Below the pieces are notes generated by a model, which had not been told where the DNA came from, did no database searches, and was given only the letters and a program-made list of their open reading frames with translations. Positions 28,606 to 37,658 of a DNA stretch of 64,000 nt are shown here, one piece after another. Positions within the stretch are counted from its first letter, which is position 1. Each line of letters opens with the position of its first letter. A program made the position numbers and the translations under genes. The stretch comes from an uncultured Spirochaetales bacterium (GTDB lineage: Bacteria; Spirochaetota; Spirochaetia; Sphaerochaetales; Sphaerochaetaceae), in assembly GCA_949299185.1 (NCBI GenBank), contig CASFZR010000006.1, positions 1 through 64,000 on the forward strand. The letters run 5' to 3'.

Positions 28606-29718
28606 ATGGCGAAGAGAGATTATTATGAGGTCCTTGGGGTTCCCAAGACAGCTACCGAGGAGGAGATAAAGAAGGCATACAGGAAGATTGCCTTGGCCAA
28701 TCATCCCGACACCCATCCGAATGACAAGGCCGCAGAGGAGAGGTTCAAGGAGGCAAGCGAGGCATATGAGGTGCTTTCCAACCCCCAGAAGCGTAGTGCT
28801 TATGACCAGTTCGGCTTCAGCGGCATGAACGGCTTTCAGGGCGGAGCGGCAGGCAACTACTCCAATGTCTATCGTGATTTCTCTGATATATTCGGCGGCG
28901 CGGGTGGCTTCGAGGATATCTTCTCCTCATTCTTCGGCGGTGGCCGTGCCCGCTCCTCACGCTCTCAGGGCGAGCCTGGCGCTTCATTCCGCTATGATCT
29001 CACGATAGATTTCAAGGAGGCCGCCTTCGGCTGCAAGAAGGAGATATCATTCTCCCATAAGGTGAAGTGCGAGAGCTGCTCTGGCGAGGGTGGAACCGGA
29101 CGCCATGCCTGTCCTACATGCGGCGGTAGCGGACGTGTCACGCAGGGCTCCGGCTTCTTCCAGGTCGCTACCACCTGCCGTACCTGCGGCGGCAAGGGCT
29201 ATGTGATAGACAATCCATGTGCCACCTGCCATGGTACCGGAACGGTGTCCAAGCGTGAGAAGCTGATGGTGACGATACCTGCCGGCGTGGATAACGGCGC
29301 CCGCCTCACGCTTCGTGGAAAGGGCGATGAGGGGACCAATGGCGGTCCTGCCGGGGATCTTGTGCTGTTCATATCGGTGCGCCCGGACAGATACTTCGTC
29401 CGCGAGGGGCAGGATGTCTACCTGCAGGTGCCTATCTCGATGGCTCAGGCCACGCTGGGCGCCTCCATATTCGTGCCTACCATCGATGGCTCAGACGTCT
29501 CTGTCGAGATTCCCTCCGGCATACAGTCTGGGACGATGCTGAGACTGAAGGGCAAGGGGGTTCCCGTACTCAATGGCAAGGGCTGTGGTGATATGTACCT
29601 GAGGATCGTCGTGGAGATTCCCAAGCGCCTCTCGATGAAGGCTAAGGGATTGATGAAGGAGCTTGCCGCGGAACTCAAGGAGACCACGCGGCCGGAGCCT
29701 ATGGAGTTCAGAGGCTGA
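28606..29718 (+). CDS. dnaJ: Co-chaperone DnaJ (Hsp40)
   Basis: 370 residues from ATG 28606 ([14 protein letters not shown]). J domain with HPD ([11 protein letters not shown]), Gly/Phe region ([10 protein letters not shown]), four zinc CxxCxGxG repeats ([32 protein letters not shown]) and the C-terminal client domain. It overlaps rlmB by one base (TGATG). Confidence 0.97.
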   Translation: MAKRDYYEVLGVPKTATEEEIKKAYRKIALANHPDTHPNDKAAEERFKEASEAYEVLSNPQKRSAYDQFGFSGMNGFQGGAAGNYSNVYRDFSDIFGGAGGFEDIFSSFFGGGRARSSRSQGEPGASFRYDLTIDFKEAAFGCKKEISFSHKVKCESCSGEGGTGRHACPTCGGSGRVTQGSGFFQVATTCRTCGGKGYVIDNPCATCHGTGTVSKREKLMVTIPAGVDNGARLTLRGKGDEGTNGGPAGDLVLFISVRPDRYFVREGQDVYLQVPISMAQATLGASIFVPTIDGSDVSVEIPSGIQSGTMLRLKGKGVPVLNGKGCGDMYLRIVVEIPKRLSMKAKGLMKELAAELKETTRPEPMEFRG

Positions 29719-30458
29719 TGGGTGAGAAGATCTACGGGCATCATGCCATAGAGGAGGCCTTGAAGAAGGCCGGGATGGGGTCGACGCTCTTCGTGGAGAG
29801 GGGCAGGAGCGAGAAGCTCGATAATCTTATACGTGAGGCGCGCCTGACGGGCAAGGTCGCGGTAAAGAAGGTCTCACGCGATGAGCTCTCAAGGATGCTT
29901 CCGGGGGCTGACCTGCGGGGAGCCCTGCTGGATATGGGCGGTCCGAGGCGCGGGGCCTCAAGGCTTCAGGAGATCGGGGTGGAGGAGTTTTGCTCCTCGC
30001 TTCCAGAGGAGGCTGGGGCGCTGGTGCTTATCCTTGATGGGATCACCGATCCGCATAACCTCGGGGCGATCCTTCGCTCTGCGGATCAGTTCGGCGTCTC
30101 CTTGGTGATCATCCCTGAGCGTCGTTCGGTACAGGCCAACGAGACTGTCGTCAAGGTCTCCTCAGGAGCCGCGCAGTATGTGCCTATATCGGTGGTGACG
30201 AATCTCTCAAGGGCCATAGCCACGCTCAAGGATAACGGGTTCTGGATCTATGGTGCCGATATGGCGGGAGAGTCCTCATATACCATCGATTTCGCGAGGC
30301 GTACCGCGATCGTCATGGGCAGCGAGGGCGATGGGATATCGCAGCTGGTGAGGAAGAACTGCGATCATATCGTCTCGATACCGATGCGAGGCCATATAGA
30401 CTCGCTCAATGTGTCGGTAGCTGCCGGTATCCTTCTCTATGAGTTCAGGAGATCCTGA
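29718..30458 (+). CDS. rlmB: 23S rRNA (guanosine-2'-O-)-methyltransferase RlmB (SPOUT/TrmH family)
   Basis: 246 residues. N-terminal substrate-binding domain (YGHHAIEEALKKA), then the SPOUT knot with motif 1 DGITDPHNLGAILRSADQFG, motif 2 AIVMGSEGDGIS and motif 3 IPMRGHIDSLNVSVAAGILL. RlmB methylates the 2'-O of a guanosine in domain V of 23S rRNA; a tRNA-directed paralogue cannot be excluded. Last gene of the heat-shock operon, converging on purD with no gap. Confidence 0.88.
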   Translation: MGEKIYGHHAIEEALKKAGMGSTLFVERGRSEKLDNLIREARLTGKVAVKKVSRDELSRMLPGADLRGALLDMGGPRRGASRLQEIGVEEFCSSLPEEAGALVLILDGITDPHNLGAILRSADQFGVSLVIIPERRSVQANETVVKVSSGAAQYVPISVVTNLSRAIATLKDNGFWIYGADMAGESSYTIDFARRTAIVMGSEGDGISQLVRKNCDHIVSIPMRGHIDSLNVSVAAGILLYEFRRS

Positions 30459-31721
30459 TCATTCGAAGTAGGCGTTTCCTATATCCTCCCTGTACCAGAG
30501 GTCGCGGAACGCCTTTTTCCTTATGAGATCGTAAGCGTTCTTGTTGGCTTCCTGGAGGTTGGCTCCCTTGCCGACGACGGTTATGTTCCTGCCGCCGGTG
30601 GTGATGGCCCTGCCTTCATCACTCTCCTGTATCGCGCCTATGAATACGTTTGGCGTATCTGACAGCGGTTCCATGAGCCTTGCCGAGAGCCCGGTGACCT
30701 CCCTGCCGATCAGCGGATGGAGGGGATAGCCCTCCGAGGCAAGCACGACGGCGACGGCGCATTTGTCGGAGACCGACAGCTCCATCGTTCCTATCCTGTC
30801 ATCCCTCATGGCATACAGCAGCGAGATGATATCCGTATCGATAAGCGGTACCATCGCCTGCGTGGCGGGGTCATTGAGCCTCACATGGTAGTCGACGAGG
30901 TATGGCTCCTCATTGTTCCTGATCATCATGGAGAGGGTAAGCACGCCTTTGTACGACAGCTGCTCGACCTGCATCCCATAGAGCGTGGGGTCGATGATCC
31001 TCTCCCTTATCTTGTCCTTCAGCCTCTCGAGCATCGGTACGGGACAGATCGCTCCCATGCCTCCTGTCGGAGTCTGGTCATCCGCGCTCTTCTTCATATA
31101 GTCGCTCGTGACTGGAAGCGCGAGATAGCCATTCCTGTCCACAAGCAGGGTGCATGTCGCGGGAACGCCATCAAGGCACTCCTCGAGAAGCACGTCTCCC
31201 TTCGGGAACAGCGTCTCCGCGAATCTCATCAATGCCGCGGTGTCGCTGGATGAGAGCATTATGCGCGATGGCGCGACAGAGTTGCTCTTTATGATGAATG
31301 TCTCGCCCTTATGCCTCTCAAGGTACTTCCTGAGGCTTTCCTTATCGGAGAAGAATGAGCCGCGTGGGACAGGGATGTTATGCCTGGTGGAGAAGGCGCG
31401 CGAGAAGGCCCTGTTGCCTTCGAGCTTCAGGGATCCTGATGGGGCTCCGAATGTCTCGATTCCACGGTCCGTGAGGTATTTCACGACGCCTGTGAACAGC
31501 GGTGTCTCCGTGCCGATGAAGACGAAGTCTATCCTGTTATCGACACATGCCTGATAGACATCCCCTGGGTCTGCGATATTCACCGACGGAAGATTCGTCG
31601 CGAACTTAGCCGTCGCGAGATTGCCAGGCGCGACGAAGAGCGCTGAAAGGAAACAGCTCTTGCTGAACCACCAGGCGACAGCATGATCCTTCGCGCCGGA
31701 TCCCAATAGCAGAACGCGCAT
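30459..31721 (-). CDS. purD: Phosphoribosylamine-glycine ligase (PurD), divergent
   Basis: 420 residues from ATG 31721, chosen because AAAGGAGGAG lies just upstream. Family layout is clear: MRVLLLGSGAKDHAVAW, FIGTETPLFTGVVKYL, EECLDGVPAT, DQTPTGGMGAICPVP and a C-terminal ITTGGRNITVVGKG. Several usually invariant motifs differ. The family KADGLAAGKGV ATP-grasp loop reads IKSNSVAPSRIM, and the metal-binding LEFNVRFGDPETQ reads VDYHVRLNDPATQ. No other purine gene is near. It may be a slow or repurposed ATP-grasp ligase; see findings. Confidence 0.8.
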   Translation of the reverse strand: MRVLLLGSGAKDHAVAWWFSKSCFLSALFVAPGNLATAKFATNLPSVNIADPGDVYQACVDNRIDFVFIGTETPLFTGVVKYLTDRGIETFGAPSGSLKLEGNRAFSRAFSTRHNIPVPRGSFFSDKESLRKYLERHKGETFIIKSNSVAPSRIMLSSSDTAALMRFAETLFPKGDVLLEECLDGVPATCTLLVDRNGYLALPVTSDYMKKSADDQTPTGGMGAICPVPMLERLKDKIRERIIDPTLYGMQVEQLSYKGVLTLSMMIRNNEEPYLVDYHVRLNDPATQAMVPLIDTDIISLLYAMRDDRIGTMELSVSDKCAVAVVLASEGYPLHPLIGREVTGLSARLMEPLSDTPNVFIGAIQESDEGRAITTGGRNITVVGKGANLQEANKNAYDLIRKKAFRDLWYREDIGNAYFE

Positions 31722-31826
31722 ACACTCCTCCTTTGGAATAAACGCTAACACACCGAAATTGGAAAATCAAAGGAAATCGCAGGGGGAGGAGGGACTGGGA
31801 TCGATCATGCATATGAGCGCTTCATC

Positions 31827-31856
31827 ATTCATCGGAGATAAATCATCATTCATCGG
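31827..31856 (+). repeat. Paired ATTCATCGG direct repeat, 21-bp period (site A)
   Basis: ATTCATCGG at 31827-31835 and again at 31848-31856; the wider unit TCATCATTCATCGG is repeated exactly at 31822 and 31843. The 21-bp period puts both copies on the same DNA face. The pair ends 7 bases before a -35 box (31864) of the STAS operon, the place of a classical activator site. A matching pair lies at 39772-39801. Confidence 0.7.
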
Positions 31857-31863
31857 ACATTGA

Positions 31864-31892
31864 TTGCCTCTGGATATCCTTGGGCGTAGGAT
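31864..31892 (+). promoter_or_regulatory. Candidate promoter for the STAS-MATE-GH3-PP2C operon
   Basis: TTGCCT at 31864-31869, 17-base spacer, TAGGAT at 31887-31892. Both boxes are sub-optimal, as in activator-dependent promoters. Start would be near 31899, placing the repeat pair around -57. Confidence 0.5.
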
Positions 31893-31920
31893 AAGCCTCG
31901 TTGCCAAAGGAGGCTGATGT

Positions 31921-32217
31921 ATGACTATAGACAAGAAGCACGATGGTTCTTCATTCTTCCTCACGGTTTCAGGCCGGGTAGATACCCTCACGGCGCCAGA
32001 GCTGGACAAGGCCATCAAGGAAGGGCTTGGTACCTCATCCGCGCTCGTGATCGATTTCTCCGATCTCGACTATATCTCGTCAGCTGGCCTGAGGGTGCTT
32101 CTCTCTGCTCAGAAGGTCATGAATAAGCAGGGGACGATGACGATAAGGAACGTGAAGCCTGCCGTCATGGACGTCTTTGAGGTCACAGGCTTCTCCAGCA
32201 TCCTTACGATCGAGTGA
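31921..32217 (+). CDS. STAS-domain protein (anti-sigma-factor antagonist type)
   Basis: 98 residues, a lone STAS domain like SpoIIAA/RsbV. FFLTVSGRVDTLTAPEL, ALVIDFSDLDYISSAGLRVL and the C-terminal MTIRNVKPAVMDVFEVTGF match. Ser54 in the ISSAG loop lies where these proteins are phosphorylated by a GHKL kinase and dephosphorylated by a PP2C enzyme. It starts the operon with the MATE-GHKL fusion (24 bases on), GH3 and a PP2C-GHKL protein. No sigma factor gene is in the window. Ribosome site AAAGGAGG. Confidence 0.93.
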   Translation: MTIDKKHDGSSFFLTVSGRVDTLTAPELDKAIKEGLGTSSALVIDFSDLDYISSAGLRVLLSAQKVMNKQGTMTIRNVKPAVMDVFEVTGFSSILTIE

Positions 32218-32241
32218 TGAAAGGCCGCGGGATGGTGGCAG

Positions 32242-33984
32242 ATGAGCGCTGAGCTTACGCAGCTGCGGCAGGATGAGCTGTTCCTGCGAAAGGCCTTCCA
32301 TAGGAGCCTCCTTCCCTGCATCCTCTCTATCCTCAGCGGTAATATAAACATACTTGTCGATGGAATCCTCGTCGGACAGCGTATCGGTACCGATGGACTC
32401 TCCGCGATAAGCCTCTGCGTGCCTGTCTATCTGATGCTTTGCGTGATAGGCTCATTCATCGTCTCGGGAACGGCTATACAGGCATCAAAGGCCATAGGCC
32501 GCCAGGATGGGGTTATGGGGCAGAGGCTCTATGCCACATCCGTATGGCTGTGCGTTGCAGCCTCGGCCTTGGTGACGGTCATCGGGCTTGCCTTATGCCA
32601 TCCGCTCTCCGTGATGCTGTGCGGAGATGAGTCCGGCCTGATCCCGCTTGTGTATGGCTATGCCTCAGTGACCATCATAGGGGCCCTGCCGAAGATACTG
32701 GTGTATGTTCCTTTCTGGTTCCTGCGGATGGATGGCCGTGCCAGCCTCGTTACATGGATGATGCTCGTGATGGGGGGAGGGAACGCGATCCTCGACTACA
32801 TCTTCCTCTATCCGCTGGGCATGGGGATAGAAGGCGCGGCATGGGCCAGCGTGATATCCACAGCACTGGCCTGCATCATAGGCTTCGTATGGCTTTCGGA
32901 CAGACGGAGCGGCTTTCACCTGGGACGCGCCATGATACGCCAGGCTGAGGAGTGGAAGGCCATCGCGATCGATGGTAGCCCTTCAGCCTTGAACAATCTC
33001 TTCCAGACGCTTCGCCTCCTGGTCGTGAATGCCATGCTTATGGATGCGGGCGGCAGCGCCCTTGTGGCTGTATTCACCGCGGTCAACTGCATAAGCGCCT
33101 TCTCCCTTGCGGTAACGGATGGGGTGACCCAGGCAGCGTCGCCGATGCTCGGGATCTATAGCGGTGAGCGTGATAACGGCAGCACCGTACTGCTTGTGAG
33201 GCGCGAATGGCGTACAGGCGTCATCTGCTCCGCCATATTCTCTGTTGCCATCATCGCGCTTTCCGATGTCATATCATCACTATATGGGCTTGATGTATCG
33301 CTGTATCCTGCGATGGCCTGTCTTTCGCTTGGCATGTTCCCTGGGCTTCTCTGCAGCATCCTCTCAGTCCATTACAATATCTCAGGACATGCAGGGCTTG
33401 CTAATCTGATCATATTCTCCAGGACGTTCCTGATGGCGGGTCTCTCGCTCCTAGCGGCGCTGCGGCTGGGCCTTTCGCCATGGCTGTTCCTATTCCTAAG
33501 CGAGGTGCTTACCGTCATCATCTGGGTCATCGTGTCAGGCATCTACCATCGCCTTCATCCGATCTGTACCCGATTCCTTCTCCTTGACCGCTCGCTTGAG
33601 AGGGAAGGAAGCGTGCTGAACTTCTCAGTGGCGGGCAGCGTCGAGGAGATCTGCACCACCAGTGAGAGGCTTTCCGGCTTCTGCACGGAGATAGGCATGG
33701 GTGACAGGGAATCCATGAGCCTTGGACTGGCCGTGGAGGAGATCATGACGCTGATAGTAGGGATGAATGATGGTGTACCTGTGCGTTTTGACGTGAGGAT
33801 GTTCTCCGTTCATGACGTCATAGGACTGCGTGTGCGCTATGGAGGCATCGAATTCAATCCATTCTCACCTAATCACGGCAAGGAAGATGATCTTTATCTT
33901 GGGGCTGAGCTTATCTCTGGGATAGCCGAGCATGTGCTTTATCAGCGTACGTTCGGCGTGAATACCGTCCAGATACTGCTTTGA
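32242..33984 (+). CDS. MATE-family transporter with C-terminal degenerate RsbW-like (GHKL) domain
   Basis: 580 residues. Residues about 15-440 are a 12-helix MATE (MOP-superfamily) carrier: SGNINILVDGILVGQRIGTD with DGLSAISLCVP near the start. Residues about 457-580 are an added domain with the RsbW/SpoIIAB layout: LNFSVAGSVEEICTTSERL, LGLAVEEIMTLIV, LRVRYGGIEFNPFS and a last strand YQRTFGVNTVQI. The N box has Leu504 where the Mg-binding Asn should be (EEIMTL for EEIxxN), the D.G box is YGG, and the glycine-rich lid is absent. The tail therefore probably does not use ATP. MATE carriers of about 440-450 residues normally stop before this. Substrate unknown. Confidence 0.88.
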   Translation: MSAELTQLRQDELFLRKAFHRSLLPCILSILSGNINILVDGILVGQRIGTDGLSAISLCVPVYLMLCVIGSFIVSGTAIQASKAIGRQDGVMGQRLYATSVWLCVAASALVTVIGLALCHPLSVMLCGDESGLIPLVYGYASVTIIGALPKILVYVPFWFLRMDGRASLVTWMMLVMGGGNAILDYIFLYPLGMGIEGAAWASVISTALACIIGFVWLSDRRSGFHLGRAMIRQAEEWKAIAIDGSPSALNNLFQTLRLLVVNAMLMDAGGSALVAVFTAVNCISAFSLAVTDGVTQAASPMLGIYSGERDNGSTVLLVRREWRTGVICSAIFSVAIIALSDVISSLYGLDVSLYPAMACLSLGMFPGLLCSILSVHYNISGHAGLANLIIFSRTFLMAGLSLLAALRLGLSPWLFLFLSEVLTVIIWVIVSGIYHRLHPICTRFLLLDRSLEREGSVLNFSVAGSVEEICTTSERLSGFCTEIGMGDRESMSLGLAVEEIMTLIVGMNDGVPVRFDVRMFSVHDVIGLRVRYGGIEFNPFSPNHGKEDDLYLGAELISGIAEHVLYQRTFGVNTVQILL

Positions 33985-33993
33985 GGGTAGCGT

Positions 33994-35655
33994 ATGGATC
34001 GTAAGGCTATTGGACGGAAGGCACTGGGGGATCTTAGGCGGGACGCAGAAGCGGCCTCTGCTGTTCAGCGCCACGAGCTGCTTTCGATCCTCTCTGGGAA
34101 TAAGGAGACGGAGTATGGCAGGCGCTACGGATTCTCAGGCATCGAGAGCGTGGAAGCGTTCCAGTCGATGGTGCCTATGACCACATATGAGGATTACCAG
34201 GGATATATAGACAGGATGATAGCCGGAGAGAGGGGAGTCCTGACGGCATCGGATCCTGTTTATTACGCCATAACATCCGGCAGTACCGATACGCCGAAAT
34301 ATGTCCCGGTGACTGAACGTGATATGCGCGTTCATCTCGATTTCATCCATTCAGGTATCATGGGGATGGTCGATGAGTACTTCGCCTCCTCATGCCCCGA
34401 TATCCTCTCCCGCAAGGTCTTCCAGGTAGGTGAGTTCGCCAGGACGGCGCTTCCATCCGGGGTCATGTGCGGGGTGCGTTCCGCTTCGCTATACCAATGG
34501 CTAGACAGGGATGGCTCGTTCGATGCCTCTCCGTTCTGCGTGCCCAAGGATGTCCTCTTTCCCGATGAGCTTGAGGATCTTACCTATGTGAAGGTACGCT
34601 TTGCGCTCGCCGAGCGTCATCTTTCCTCGATACACAGCGTGTTCCTGCATCGCATCGTAAGTGCCCTGGATTACATCAGGAATAACTGGTCGCTTCTCCT
34701 TCGCGATATGGAGATGGGGGATATCGATCCAGCCATACAGCTTTCCTCGCGCTGGCGTGAAAGGCTCAGGACCTGGCTTCCTCCCGATCCGGAGAGGGCT
34801 GTAGAGCTTAGGGCTCTGAGGATAGATGAGGATGCCTCTGATATGATCCGGAGGATATGGCCGGAGATGCGGTATCTCATTGCCATAGGGGGTAGGAGCT
34901 TTCCTGTCTATGAGGAGGCGATCGCCTATTATGGGCCAGATATTCCGATACATCATTTCATCTATGGCGCCTCCGAGGGCTTCCTGAGCATCGCCAACGG
35001 GGTGGGGCGCTCGGATGAGTATATCCTCATACCTGCCGCTGGATTCTTCGAGTTCATCCCCGCAGAGGGAGGTGGTCGCCCATTGGTCGTCGGCGAGCTT
35101 GAGAAAGGGGGACGCTATGAGCTTGTGTTCACGAATCATTCCGGGCTTTACCGCTATAGGATGCGTGATGTGCTGGAAGTCGTAGGCTTTCTGGGCGAGA
35201 CGCCTGTGATAAGGTTCTGCTATCGGGTGAACCAGATGCTGAACGTGGCTGATGAGAAGGTTGACTCCGAGCAGCTTGGAACGGCGATGCGTCTCTTCAG
35301 CGAGCGTATGGGTATCCCGCAGCCGCGCTTCTGCTTCGATGAGGATTTCTCCGAAAGGCCGGGGCGGTATATCGCGTATATCGAGGGAAAGAAATTGTAC
35401 GATGCGGATAGGGTATTGGATGAATGTCTATCACACGCAAGCTATGGATACAGCGGCTGTAGGCTTATGGGGGATATCTCCATGCCGCATGTACGGTTCC
35501 TCCCTGAAGGCACTTTCAGGCGCTATGAGGATGGCGTTGCCAGCACGGGAAGGGCCATGGCGCAGTACAAGCCGGCGATGATGCTGCGTAAGGATGAGAT
35601 GAGATCCTTCCTAGCAGCCGAGGCGGGCAGATGGGAGAAGGAGGAAGGATTATGA
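33994..35655 (+). CDS. GH3-family adenylating/acyl-amido synthetase
   Basis: 553 residues. GH3 auxin-responsive family: YGFSGIESVEAFQSMVP, TTYEDYQGYIDRM, the ATP-binding ITSGSTDTPKYVPVT (motif I), YGASEGFLSIA (motif II) and LVFTNHSGLYRYRMRDVLEV (motif III). Plant members join amino acids to acyl acids through an acyl-adenylate; bacterial roles are mostly unknown. Its place between the MATE fusion (9 bases) and the PP2C gene (ATGA overlap) is striking and suggests it makes or modifies a compound linked to the transporter or signal. Confidence 0.88.
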   Translation: MDRKAIGRKALGDLRRDAEAASAVQRHELLSILSGNKETEYGRRYGFSGIESVEAFQSMVPMTTYEDYQGYIDRMIAGERGVLTASDPVYYAITSGSTDTPKYVPVTERDMRVHLDFIHSGIMGMVDEYFASSCPDILSRKVFQVGEFARTALPSGVMCGVRSASLYQWLDRDGSFDASPFCVPKDVLFPDELEDLTYVKVRFALAERHLSSIHSVFLHRIVSALDYIRNNWSLLLRDMEMGDIDPAIQLSSRWRERLRTWLPPDPERAVELRALRIDEDASDMIRRIWPEMRYLIAIGGRSFPVYEEAIAYYGPDIPIHHFIYGASEGFLSIANGVGRSDEYILIPAAGFFEFIPAEGGGRPLVVGELEKGGRYELVFTNHSGLYRYRMRDVLEVVGFLGETPVIRFCYRVNQMLNVADEKVDSEQLGTAMRLFSERMGIPQPRFCFDEDFSERPGRYIAYIEGKKLYDADRVLDECLSHASYGYSGCRLMGDISMPHVRFLPEGTFRRYEDGVASTGRAMAQYKPAMMLRKDEMRSFLAAEAGRWEKEEGL

Positions 35656-37658
35656 GGAAGATAGGTCTTTCTGCGAAGCTTATCGCAAGCGTGCTTATAC
35701 TCAGCGTGCTGCTGTGCATAACGATAAGCTACATGGGATACCGCGAGTTCACGACGGTGCTGGAGGATCAGTACAACCGTTCGGCATATGAGATAGCGGA
35801 GACGGTGAAGACCTATCTGAATCCAGATGATTTCGATAGATACCTCAGGACGGGGGAGACGGATGAGGAGTACGACAGGATCGAGGCCCTCCTTGATTCC
35901 CTGGTGATATCTACCGATACCTATACCATCTACGTGACTGAGCTTTCCGATGGGTACACGACAAGCACGTACATCTATGACGCCATCCATCCTGATACCG
36001 GCTTCTCCCGCTACGAGCTGGGCTATAAGGCCGAGGATATGGATCCGCAGTATCAGGAGGAGGTCGAGAGGATGATGACGACAGGGGAGCGTAGTGCCGT
36101 TTACTTCTACTCATATTCCGAAGCCTCAGGAGCTCACACCACGGCTGCGATTCCGGTGGAGGATTCCTCTGGAGCCATCGTCGCGATGATCGGGGTGGAG
36201 AAGGCGATGACCGCTCTCAATAGCGCGCGTCTTACATACGTCCTGCATGTATTCGAGGTTACGGCCGTCGCTGTCATCCTCTTCCTCATCATCTATATCT
36301 TCTTCCTCCGCCGTAGCGTCATAACCCCTATCCTGACGATAACGGAGGAGGCACAGCGCTTCGCGCAGGATAATGTCGAGCAGCTTGATGTGCTGGAACG
36401 CATACGTTCGAACGATGAGATAGGCATCCTTGCCTCGGTAATAGGCCAGATGGAGACCGATATCGTGAGCTATGTGGAGAACCTGACTGCCATCACGGCC
36501 GAGAAGGAGAGGATAGGCGCGGAGCTTTCGGTCGCGACGCAGATCCAGGCAGATATGCTGCCTTCGGTCTTTCCCCCGTTCCCGGATCGCCATGAGTTCG
36601 ATATCTATGCCTCGATGACGCCGGCGAAGGAGGTCGGCGGTGATTTCTATGACTTCTTCCTCATAGACGACACGCATATAGCCCTGGTGATGGCTGATGT
36701 ATCGGGCAAAGGCGTTCCTGCCGCGCTCTTCATGGTGATTGCCAAGACGATGATAAAGAACCGGTGCCTGCTGGGGGAGGATCCCTCTACCGTACTCCAT
36801 AACGTGAATGACCAGCTATGCGAGAACAATGAGGAGGGTATGTTCGTTACCGTCTGGCTGGGCATCTATGATATCACCACGGGGCGTCTCGATTATGTCA
36901 ACGCCGGCCATGAGTATCCTGCGGTGGCTAGGGCTGGCGAACCGTTCTCGCTGATAAAGGAGAAGCCTGATTTCGTCGTCGCGGGAATGGAAGGCCTGGG
37001 CTATCGTTCCCGTACGCTCCAGCTGTCGCCCGGTGATAGGCTCTTCCTGTATACTGATGGCGTGCCGGAGGCTACCGATTGCTCCAGCACGCTCTTCGGA
37101 GAGGAAAGGATGGTCGAGGCTCTCAATGAAGGACGTGAGCTTGACGTGCAGGCATTGCTTGTGCATATGAAGGAGAGCGTGGATCGCTTCGTCGGGGATG
37201 CTGAGGCCTTTGATGATATAACGATGCTGGCGTTTGATGTAAGGTCATATGCGGGGGAGGATGCTATGAGGCGCATAAGCGTCAACGCGGAGCTTGGAGA
37301 GCTGGAGGCCGTACTCTCATTCGTTGAGGAGGTCCTTGCCGAGGCTGGAGCCGATGAGGCCCTGGTATCTCAGGCAGGCGTGTGCATCGACGAGCTTTTC
37401 TCAAATATAGTGTTCTACAGCGGTGCCTCAGACGTCACTATCGAGTTCTGCCGTCACCCTTCCTCATACAGCTTCCGCATCATCGATGACGGGAGGATGT
37501 ATGATCCTACCGCGGCAGCTGAGCCTGATACCACGCTCTCGGCAGAGGATCGCGCGATCGGAGGGCTAGGCATCCATATAGTGCGTAAGTTCATGGATCG
37601 GATGTTATACGAGTATAAGGACGGGAGGAATATCGTAACGCTGGAGAAGTCTATCTAG
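35652..37658 (+). CDS. Membrane PP2C (SpoIIE-type) phosphatase with C-terminal RsbW-like kinase domain
   Basis: 669 residues from ATG 35652, overlapping the GH3 stop (ATGA) with AGGAGG upstream. Membrane helix at about 10-28, extracytoplasmic sensor to about 190, second helix about 195-220, HAMP-like linker (RRSVITPILTI), coiled coil, then PP2C with AKEVGGDFYDFF, VMADVSGKGVPAALFM, YVNAGH and FLYTDGVPEA, plus DDITMLAF. Residues about 539-669 form a GHKL domain with a full N box (Glu582, Asn586 in DELFSNIV), IIDDG and GGLGIHIV. So this protein could both phosphorylate and dephosphorylate STAS Ser54. End of the STAS operon. Confidence 0.92.
   Translation: MRKIGLSAKLIASVLILSVLLCITISYMGYREFTTVLEDQYNRSAYEIAETVKTYLNPDDFDRYLRTGETDEEYDRIEALLDSLVISTDTYTIYVTELSDGYTTSTYIYDAIHPDTGFSRYELGYKAEDMDPQYQEEVERMMTTGERSAVYFYSYSEASGAHTTAAIPVEDSSGAIVAMIGVEKAMTALNSARLTYVLHVFEVTAVAVILFLIIYIFFLRRSVITPILTITEEAQRFAQDNVEQLDVLERIRSNDEIGILASVIGQMETDIVSYVENLTAITAEKERIGAELSVATQIQADMLPSVFPPFPDRHEFDIYASMTPAKEVGGDFYDFFLIDDTHIALVMADVSGKGVPAALFMVIAKTMIKNRCLLGEDPSTVLHNVNDQLCENNEEGMFVTVWLGIYDITTGRLDYVNAGHEYPAVARAGEPFSLIKEKPDFVVAGMEGLGYRSRTLQLSPGDRLFLYTDGVPEATDCSSTLFGEERMVEALNEGRELDVQALLVHMKESVDRFVGDAEAFDDITMLAFDVRSYAGEDAMRRISVNAELGELEAVLSFVEEVLAEAGADEALVSQAGVCIDELFSNIVFYSGASDVTIEFCRHPSSYSFRIIDDGRMYDPTAAAEPDTTLSAEDRAIGGLGIHIVRKFMDRMLYEYKDGRNIVTLEKSI

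Noticed and set aside
35652..37658. Sensor histidine kinase
   Set aside because: It has HAMP and GHKL-like parts but no phospho-accepting His domain; PP2C motifs lie between them, so it is a SpoIIE/RsbU-type protein.
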